From Clostridia bacterium (lineage in GTDB: Bacteria; Bacillota_A; Clostridia; Christensenellales; CAG-138), in contig JAFUDD010000154.1 of the NCBI GenBank assembly GCA_017459315.1, positions 1 through 27,487 on the forward strand: a stretch of 27,487 bases of DNA. Reading direction: 5' to 3'. The notes beneath the pieces were generated by a model. The model worked only from the letters and a program-made list of their open reading frames with translations. It searched no databases and was not told the origin of the DNA. Below, one piece after another: positions 21,464-27,487 of this stretch (position 1 is the stretch's first letter; every line of letters starts with the position of its first letter). The position numbers and the translations under genes were made by a program.

Positions 21464-22798
21464 TTACAGCGCGAGCGAGCCGCACGGATCCCACGGCTTC
21501 AGCTCGATCGGGTCGGCGTCGTAGGCCGCGAGGATTTCCGGCGAAAGGTACTTGCGGTTGACGACGATCTGGTAATTGTAATCGTCGAACCACTCGTCGG
21601 TCATCACGTAATAGCCCTTCTTGCCCGGCTCGTCGCCCCAGGAGTTTTCGACGCGCCAGCGGTTCGGCTTGCCGTTTTCGTCGAGGTTCACGCCCTGGAA
21701 TACCATCGCATGCGTCATCAGGCTGTGGCCGTAGTCGAGCCGCTGCGCCTTGTTCATGCCGAAGTGTACGCCGAACAGCGATTCGAGATCATATACATGC
21801 GGGTCCATGATGCCGGTGTCGCGGTTCGAACGCTTGCCCACATCGCAGCCGAACCATACCGGTTCGCCGTCGGACAGCTGCGCGATCGCGGCTTTTTTCA
21901 GCTCGTTGGAGGGCAGGTTCACATAGCGCACCGGGCGTCCCTCGGCAACGTTGCCCAAGAACTGCACGGTATAGCTGCGGTAGTACGGCTTATCGGCGGT
22001 CGGCGCGTTGATCAGGCTGATATAGTCGCGCAGGTTGACGCCGATGTACTTATCATAGAAGGCTTTCGGCGTCAGATTTTCGTCGCGGTGGAAAACCTTG
22101 TCCTTGTCGCGGTACTCGAACGTGAAGGTCTTGGGCGGCTTGCCGAGCGATATGGTCAGGATGCGGTAGATGTCCGAAAGCATCGCGTCCTTCTGCTTGC
22201 GAAGCGCCTCGACCGGCGTTCCGCTTTGGTAAGCCGTGCGCAGGATGCACGCGTCCTCGCGCAGCTTTTCGGTCATGTACGCGGTCATTTCGGCGGTCGC
22301 GGACGAGCTGACGCTTTCCGGATAGACGGATTTCGGCACAAGCCCGTATTTCTCGATCAGGCTGCACAGCATGTCCCATTGTCCGCCGTCGCCGAGCGGC
22401 GCGGTCAGAAGGTGCGCGATCAGGCGGCCGTCGGTCGGCTCGTCGAGCGTCTTTAAGATGCTTTCGAGAAAGTAGTTGGATTTTTCGAGCTTATCCCAAA
22501 ACAGCGTATAGGCCTGCGACAGCTCGAACGTGTCGAGGTTCCATTGCTTCATCATGCGTGCGCGGAACGTGTTCAGCGCGGCGAACATCCAGCAGCGGCC
22601 GCTGCGCTTCTGGTTCGTGATATCGCCCTGCTCCAGCAGGATCGAGAACTCGTGCGGGACGCTGCGGGCTGCGTCATACGCGCGGGCGACCGCGTTGACG
22701 CCTTGGTTGACGACGGCGTTCATCGCTACGCGGGCGGCGGGATCGGCGTCGAACGCCGCTTCATAGGCATTGAGATTTGTAAGCGTAATGGCTTCCAT
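21464..22798 (-). CDS. pepC: Aminopeptidase C (bleomycin hydrolase family, peptidase C1B)
   Basis: A 444-residue cytoplasmic cysteine aminopeptidase that trims peptides. The nucleophile is C69 in QKRSGRCWMFAALN, the histidine lies in THAMVFQGV and the asparagine in RVENSWGD, all classic PepC signatures. The C-terminal self-compartmentalising tail is present (DPCGSLAL). AAAGGAG precedes the start. It is the first gene of a minus-strand pair with the GH43 enzyme. Confidence 0.96.
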   Translation of the reverse strand: MEAITLTNLNAYEAAFDADPAARVAMNAVVNQGVNAVARAYDAARSVPHEFSILLEQGDITNQKRSGRCWMFAALNTFRARMMKQWNLDTFELSQAYTLFWDKLEKSNYFLESILKTLDEPTDGRLIAHLLTAPLGDGGQWDMLCSLIEKYGLVPKSVYPESVSSSATAEMTAYMTEKLREDACILRTAYQSGTPVEALRKQKDAMLSDIYRILTISLGKPPKTFTFEYRDKDKVFHRDENLTPKAFYDKYIGVNLRDYISLINAPTADKPYYRSYTVQFLGNVAEGRPVRYVNLPSNELKKAAIAQLSDGEPVWFGCDVGKRSNRDTGIMDPHVYDLESLFGVHFGMNKAQRLDYGHSLMTHAMVFQGVNLDENGKPNRWRVENSWGDEPGKKGYYVMTDEWFDDYNYQIVVNRKYLSPEILAAYDADPIELKPWDPCGSLAL

Positions 22799-22829
22799 TT
22801 CGATTCTCCTTTTCGGTATTGTGCCATCA

Positions 22830-22835
22830 TTCTAC
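22830..22835 (-). promoter_or_regulatory. Candidate -10 box of the pepC-GH43 pair
   Basis: TAGAAT on the minus strand, about 32 bases before the start codon, with a GGTATGG-like extended side. No convincing -35 is seen. Confidence 0.4.
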
Positions 22836-22919
22836 CATATCCGACGGGAAAAAGATATATAAAAGCGAAAAAACTTTCATGTTCACCGAAAATTCATCGT
22901 TCGACATGGCGGAATGTGC

Positions 22920-22925
22920 TATACT
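22920..22925 (+). promoter_or_regulatory. Candidate -10 box of the mreC-mreD-PBP2 operon
   Basis: TATACT preceded by TGTGC, about 98 bases before the mreC start; the -35 region is weak. It lies inside the longer in-frame ORF extension, which supports the downstream start for mreC. Confidence 0.5.
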
Positions 22926-23022
22926 GTATTCGTATATCTTTGCCCCGAAAGGCAGGGACGAGGACGGATCTTGCGCCTGCGAACGGCTCGCAGACGAAAA
23001 GAACGGGAAAGGAGACGAACGG

Positions 23023-23856
23023 ATGCGGCGGCTGTGGAAGAATCGCCCGCTGTGGTTTGCGGCGGTGCTGTTTGTGCTGTGTCTGGTGCTGGCGGCGTTC
23101 ACGGTCGGGGACCGGCGCGTGTCGTACACGGACGGGCTGTTCCGTTCGGCAGCGCTGCCCGTGCGCGAAAAGCTGTACGCGGCGCAGGACGCGGCGCGGG
23201 ACTTTGTGCTGCGCGTGTTCCATCCCGCTGCGCTCGAGGAGGAAAACGAAGCGTTAAGGGCCAAGCTCAACGAGCAGGCCGCGCTTTTGGCGTTTTATGA
23301 GGACACCGCGCGGGAGAATGCGCGGCTGACAGAATTGTTGAACTTCACCGACGCGAACCCGCAGCTGCAGTTTCTGACCGCCGAGGTCATCGGACGCGGC
23401 ACGAACCCGTATATAGACGTGCTGACGCTGAACGTCGGGACGCGGCACGGCGTCGCACAGCGCATGACGGTGATCACCGCGGACGGCGTGGTCGGGCGCG
23501 TGGGCGAGATCGGGCCGACATGGTGCCGTGTGCGCACGCTGGCGAACGACGATATGCGCATCTCCGTCATGGTGCAGCGCACGCGGGACGAGGGCATGTA
23601 CGGCGGGCTGTATACGCTGCCGGACGGCACTTTGGGCGGCAAGCTTTACTATCTGCCGGAGGGCGCGGATGTGCGCGTGGGCGATGTGATCGTCACGTCC
23701 GGCTTGGACGAGATTTTCCCGAAGGGGCTGATGATCGGCACGGTCGCCGCGCTTGACGACAATACCGGCGCGTTCGACGCCATCGTTACGTGGGATATGG
23801 ACTTTGCGCATCTGGAGGAGGTCCTGGTGCTTGCACCGGCCGGATCCGGCTCATGA
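23023..23856 (+). CDS. mreC: Rod shape-determining protein MreC
   Basis: A 277-residue bitopic protein of the elongation machinery linking MreB filaments to cell-wall synthases. It has one membrane segment (about 8-28), a coiled coil (about 65-105, LEEENEALRAKLNEQAALL) and the beta-rich MreC domain (AEVIGRGTNPYIDVLTLNVG, then GVVGRVGEIGP). I chose the ATG at 23023, preceded by AAAGGAG at a good distance; the reading frame extends upstream to 22819 but crosses the candidate promoter. The stop overlaps mreD as ATGA. mreB is not in the window. Confidence 0.95.
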   Translation: MRRLWKNRPLWFAAVLFVLCLVLAAFTVGDRRVSYTDGLFRSAALPVREKLYAAQDAARDFVLRVFHPAALEEENEALRAKLNEQAALLAFYEDTARENARLTELLNFTDANPQLQFLTAEVIGRGTNPYIDVLTLNVGTRHGVAQRMTVITADGVVGRVGEIGPTWCRVRTLANDDMRISVMVQRTRDEGMYGGLYTLPDGTLGGKLYYLPEGADVRVGDVIVTSGLDEIFPKGLMIGTVAALDDNTGAFDAIVTWDMDFAHLEEVLVLAPAGSGS

Positions 23857-24335
23857 AGCGGTATGTAACGCTGACGGCAGCGGCGCTGCTGGCCCTCGCG
23901 CTCGATGCGGCGGCGCTGACGAATCTTGCCGTGCGGCCGTGGCTGCTGCTGGCGACGGCGCTTGCGGCCTGCGCGGCGCTGAACGTGCAAAGCGCGATCC
24001 TGACGGCGCTGCTCGGCGGACTGATGCTCGATGCCATGTGCAATTCCTATCTCGGCCTCACGGCGGCGTGCTATCTGCTGTCCGTGTCCGTGCTGTGGCT
24101 GCTGATCCAAAAGAACCATCCCAAAACGGTCGTGCTGCTGCTGTATGCCGCCCTTTGCACCGCGCTGTATGCGCCGGTCGAATGGCTGTACAGCTACCTG
24201 ACAGGCGCGCACTTTGGCGGGCTTAAAACAATCCTGACCGTCGCGCTGCCGAACGCGGCGCTGACCGGCCTTTTCGTATGGCCGTTTTCCGCGCTGCTGC
24301 AATGGGCAAAGACGAGCCGGCGGGACAGACTGTAA
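23853..24335 (+). CDS. mreD: Rod shape-determining protein MreD
   Basis: A 160-residue integral membrane protein, almost wholly hydrophobic with about five segments, as expected for MreD. It joins MreC in the elongation complex. The ATG at 23853 overlaps the mreC stop by four bases; an upstream start at 23790 in the same frame would overlap mreC much more and has no ribosome site. Assignment rests on length, hydrophobic profile and the mreC-mreD-PBP2 order, since MreD sequences diverge fast. Confidence 0.9.
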   Translation: MKRYVTLTAAALLALALDAAALTNLAVRPWLLLATALAACAALNVQSAILTALLGGLMLDAMCNSYLGLTAACYLLSVSVLWLLIQKNHPKTVVLLLYAALCTALYAPVEWLYSYLTGAHFGGLKTILTVALPNAALTGLFVWPFSALLQWAKTSRRDRL

Positions 24336-24353
24336 TCAAAAACGGAGACATAG

Positions 24354-26912
24354 ATGAAGCAAGGCGCAAAAGGAAAGCTGAATGTACGGATCGGACTGCT
24401 GATCGCGGTCTATGCCGTGCTGCTGTTTGTGCTTCTGTACTATGTGCGCAAGCTGACGATCACGGAGGTCGAGGCCTATACCGCGGCGGTCACGCAGTCC
24501 ACCAAGGCCGTCACCTACCAGTCCGGCTCGCGCGGGCGCATCCTCGACTGCAACGGCAACGTGCTTGCCTACGACGAGGTGACCTATAACGTCCTGTTCT
24601 ACCGCGACCCGAACAACACAACGCCGGTGGACAGCACGCGCTACACCCATTCGCTGCTCGAAGCCATCGACATTATCGAGGCGGGCGGCGGCACGATCAT
24701 CGACACATTCTATATCCAAATGGCGTCCGACGGTACGTTCTATTACGATTTCCAAACGTCGAGCAGCTCCGTCGCCGCGACGCGCAAGCGCAATTTCATC
24801 GAGGCATGCAATTTCTCCGATCCCGACATCGACGCCGAATCCGCCTACCGCATCCTGCGGAGATCGTGGCGCGTGCCGGACGATATGCCGTTTTCCGAAG
24901 CGCGCAAGCTCATGTCGATCCGGCAGGAGGCGGTGCTGAACAGCTATCGCGCCTATGAGGGCGTGACGATTGCCGAGGGCGTGTCGCTCGCGGTCGTCAC
25001 CGAGCTCGATATGCAGGCGAGCGAGCTGATCGGCATTCGCACCGAGCAGGCGAGCGTCCGCGTCTATCCCTATGGGCATACCGCCTCGCATATCCTCGGC
25101 TACCTTTCTAAGCAGGTCACGACGGACATGCACACGATCAACTATGATTTTTCCGATTACGAAGGGCTTGTGGATGCGGAGGAGACCGAAAACATGCTCA
25201 AGCTCGGCTATTCGTACAGCGATCTTGTCGGCGTTGCGGGCGTCGAAAAGTCGATGGAGCCGTACCTCACGCCGAACCTCTACGGCAGGCTCGGCACCAC
25301 GACGATCCTTAAAAACCGGCGCGGCGCGATCTTAGAGGTGCTCGGCCGCACGCAGGCGCAGGACGGCATGGACGTGCAGCTCACCATCGACGTCGAGCTG
25401 CAGCAGGTCGTGGAGCAGGCGCTGCGCGACAATATCGAAGCCACGTATCAAAAGCAGCTCGACAAGATCGAATCGAACGCGAGCGATTACCGCAAGCGCG
25501 TAACCGATCTCGAAAAGATTCAGAAAGCCGCCAGCGGCGCCATCGTCGTGCTCGACGTGAACAAGGGCCGCGTGCTGGCCATGGCGTCGTACCCGGATTA
25601 TGACCCGAATATCTTTACCGACGGACTTTCGGAGGAGGAATACGACCTGCTGTTCGGCACGGGCAGCGGACAGCCGACGCTGAACCGCGCCATCGCCATT
25701 CGCACGATGACCGGCTCCGTGTTTAAGATGGCGACGGGCTTTGCGGGGCTGATGGAGGGCAAGATCACGACCGACGAGCGCATTTCCGACCGGTCACCGT
25801 ACTACTATTTCGTGGACGACCCGACCACCAAGGTCGAGCAGAACGCGCCGAGCTGCTGGGTCAAGAACCCGTTTTCGCACTCGAACCTGAACCTGTCGCG
25901 CGCGCTGACTGTGTCGTGCAACTATTTCTTCTATACGGTCGCGGACCGCGTCGGCATCGAACGGCTCGTCTACTGGGCGGGGCGCCTCGGCTTGAAGGAC
26001 ACCACCGGCGTCGAGCTGCCGGGCGAGCTTTCCGTGCAGGTCGGCGGACAAAAGGCCCGGTACGACTACGAAAAGCCGCTGTCCGAGCAGACCTCGGCCT
26101 TGCCGCGTCTGATCTATAACCGTATCTTCGGTCTGCTGCGCACGATCGTCGAGCAGAATGACTTAAAGAACATCACCGGCACGCAGCTTGCCCGCTGCGC
26201 GAATCGGCTTTTGCAGCTGATGGACGGGCAGCAGCGCGAGCGCGGCAACGAGATTCGTCAGATCCTCTATGAGGAACTGAATATCCCGGTCGGCGTGTCA
26301 TATCTGCATACGAACTGGGTCGTTTCGATCTCCACGTGGCTCGAAGAACTGCGCTGGAAGCCGACGTATACGATTCAGACCGGCATCGGACAGGGCGTTA
26401 TGCTGGTGACGCCGATCAGCCTTGCGCGGTACGGCGCAACGCTTGCCAATCGCGGCACGGTGTATCAGACGACGCTGCTCGATAAGATCGTCACCCCGGA
26501 CGGGGAGGTGTTCCTCCAAAACGAGCCGGTCGTGCAGGACTATGTCTATGCGCCGCAGGAATTCTGGGACGCGATCATCGGCGGCATGGAGGGCGTGGTG
26601 AGCCCGGAGGACGGCGGCACCGCGGCGTCCGCGTTCTCGAATGCGTTCCGCGACAAGGGCTACCTTGCGCAGATCATCGGCAAAACCGGCACGGCGCAGA
26701 CCTCCACGACCTCGTCGAGCAACGTTGATATCGAAAATACCGCATGGTTCATCGCCGTTACCCCGCGCGACAACCCGGAAATCGTGATCGTCGTGTTCAT
26801 CCCGAACGGCCTTTCCGGCAGTTCCGACGCCCCCGCGGTCGAGGAAATCGTCACGTTCTGGCTCGAAAACCGCACGCAGCACCCACTCCACACGGAAACC
26901 GACGCGGCGTAA
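24354..26912 (+). CDS. mrdA: Class B penicillin-binding protein, PBP2/MrdA type
   Basis: An 852-residue peptidoglycan transpeptidase. One N-terminal membrane anchor (about 13-31), a dimerisation/pedestal domain starting SGSRGRILDCNGNVLAYD, and a transpeptidase domain with all three active-site motifs: S455-V-F-K458, S521-C-N523 and K777-T-G-T780. The distance between motifs two and three is large because about 100 residues (about 568-668, charged and helical) are inserted before TIQTGIGQG. GGAG precedes the start, 18 bases after mreD. Gene order mreC-mreD-mrdA supports a role in lateral wall elongation; the SpoVD/PBP3 type is less likely because no PASTA domain is present. Confidence 0.93.
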   Translation: MKQGAKGKLNVRIGLLIAVYAVLLFVLLYYVRKLTITEVEAYTAAVTQSTKAVTYQSGSRGRILDCNGNVLAYDEVTYNVLFYRDPNNTTPVDSTRYTHSLLEAIDIIEAGGGTIIDTFYIQMASDGTFYYDFQTSSSSVAATRKRNFIEACNFSDPDIDAESAYRILRRSWRVPDDMPFSEARKLMSIRQEAVLNSYRAYEGVTIAEGVSLAVVTELDMQASELIGIRTEQASVRVYPYGHTASHILGYLSKQVTTDMHTINYDFSDYEGLVDAEETENMLKLGYSYSDLVGVAGVEKSMEPYLTPNLYGRLGTTTILKNRRGAILEVLGRTQAQDGMDVQLTIDVELQQVVEQALRDNIEATYQKQLDKIESNASDYRKRVTDLEKIQKAASGAIVVLDVNKGRVLAMASYPDYDPNIFTDGLSEEEYDLLFGTGSGQPTLNRAIAIRTMTGSVFKMATGFAGLMEGKITTDERISDRSPYYYFVDDPTTKVEQNAPSCWVKNPFSHSNLNLSRALTVSCNYFFYTVADRVGIERLVYWAGRLGLKDTTGVELPGELSVQVGGQKARYDYEKPLSEQTSALPRLIYNRIFGLLRTIVEQNDLKNITGTQLARCANRLLQLMDGQQRERGNEIRQILYEELNIPVGVSYLHTNWVVSISTWLEELRWKPTYTIQTGIGQGVMLVTPISLARYGATLANRGTVYQTTLLDKIVTPDGEVFLQNEPVVQDYVYAPQEFWDAIIGGMEGVVSPEDGGTAASAFSNAFRDKGYLAQIIGKTGTAQTSTTSSSNVDIENTAWFIAVTPRDNPEIVIVVFIPNGLSGSSDAPAVEEIVTFWLENRTQHPLHTETDAA

Positions 26913-26940
26913 CGCCTGCGCATATACCCCGACATAACTC

Positions 26941-26968
26941 GGACACGGCTGTGCCGTGTCCGTTTCTC
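26941..26968 (+). terminator. Terminator of the mreC-mreD-PBP2 operon
   Basis: A perfect 9-bp stem GGACACGGC/GCCGTGTCC with a TGT loop, followed by GTTTCTCT. The T tract is imperfect. Confidence 0.75.
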
Positions 26969-26973
26969 TATAC

Positions 26974-27028
26974 GATGAATGATACGATCAAGTGCAACGA
27001 GTAAAGAAAAAAGAAGAAGTTCATATGG
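26974..27028 (+). mobile_element. Second copy of the IS30-like element end (relic)
   Basis: GATGAATGATACGATCAAGT then GCAACGA, and further GAAGAAGTTCATATGG, match the minus-strand sequence at 16989-16941 with a few changes and a short insertion. Similarity ends at CATATGG. No transposase remains here. The copy is inverted relative to the one near 16.9 kb. Confidence 0.6.
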
Positions 27029-27078
27029 GCGTCAAAGCGTCTCCGCAAACGGTAAATTGCGGACGGCCGTGCGCTGCT

Positions 27079-27487
27079 CTATCTGGAAGCGGATGAAGGA
27101 ACGCTGCGCTTTTTTCGGTACTCGCCGGGCGTCATGCCGGTGTGCTTTTTGAAAACGCTCTGAAAATAGGCCTGACTGGAAAACGCAAGTGCATGGGCGA
27201 TCTCACCGAGCGACAGATCCGAATAGCGCAAAACCGTTTCGCGTCGCGCAGCTTCGTTTCGGTGATGTAAGCATTGATGCTCTTGCCCATTTGGAGACGG
27301 AACTGCTGCGTAAGATAGGCGCGGCTTTTGCCGACGTGCGCGGCTACGTCGTCGAGTCCGATGGGCTCGTGCGAATGATCCGCGATAAACTGCACCGCCG
27401 CGAACACCTCGCGCGAAAGATCGGCGGGCAGCTTCGCCTGCCGTACATGCTCGGTGAAATCCATGACCATATTGTATTGCAGCAGAT
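27079..27487 (-). pseudogene. AraC-family regulator, frameshifted and cut by the window edge
   Basis: The minus-strand frame is open into the right window edge (LLQYN before the first ATG at 27470), so the N-terminal part is probably missing. The first half of the AraC domain is clear: IGLDDVAAHVGKSRAYLTQQ and INAYITETKLRDAKR. At about 27235-27243 the frame breaks; the rest of the domain continues in another frame as LRYSDLSLGEIAHALAFSSQ, then AYFQSVFKKHTGMTPGEYRK, ending at a TAG at 27079. One missing base in the GGTTTTGCGC stretch would restore it. A real mutation or a sequencing error are both possible. Confidence 0.8.

Noticed and set aside
21203..22456. A 417-residue open frame on the plus strand
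   Set aside because: Antisense to GH43 and pepC; no ribosome site or domain.
1..27487. CRISPR array, tRNA, rRNA or riboswitch
   Set aside because: I found no regularly spaced repeats, no tRNA-like cloverleaf and no recognisable riboswitch core in the intergenic stretches; visual search only.

Overview
The window reads as chromosomal DNA of a GC-rich Gram-positive anaerobe, most likely a gut-type Clostridia (Bacillota). Pointers are strong AGGAGG-type ribosome sites, intrinsic terminators, GPH-type sugar symporters, a PepC aminopeptidase, an mreC-mreD-PBP2 operon and IS30-type relics. I cannot name the species from sequence alone.

Left part (1-5030): the end of a Na/phosphate cotransporter or PhoU-domain protein, then four minus-strand transcription units: a 43-residue peptide, a zinc-ribbon protein, an operon of response regulator, histidine kinase and small membrane protein, and an NAD-dependent epimerase. 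All four promoters share one design: four 11-bp units related to TTAACAAAACG, then 4 bp, then a -10 box. This looks like the local regulon of the OmpR/PhoB-type regulator encoded here. The kinase has almost no extracellular domain, so the signal is not necessarily phosphate.

Middle part (5030-16760): a carbohydrate-use locus. A small membrane protein and a GPH symporter converge on an AraC regulator-GH3 glycosidase operon. Divergent from AraC runs a six-gene operon: a second GPH symporter, an alpha/beta hydrolase, a TIM-barrel isomerase, an FMN-dependent alpha-hydroxy-acid oxidase-like protein, a Gfo/Idh/MocA oxidoreductase, and a second TIM-barrel protein that appears to have lost about 60-70 internal residues. 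The set suggests import of a (possibly acylated) glycoside followed by NAD- and flavin-dependent oxidation and isomerisation. The substrate is unknown.

Right part (16760-27487): an IS30-type transposase relic, upp, a divergent serC-serA pair, a pepC-GH43 operon on the minus strand, and mreC-mreD-PBP2 (rod-shape cell-wall machinery). A second, inverted copy of the IS30-like end follows PBP2. The window closes with an AraC-family gene that is frameshifted in its DNA-binding domain and cut by the window edge.
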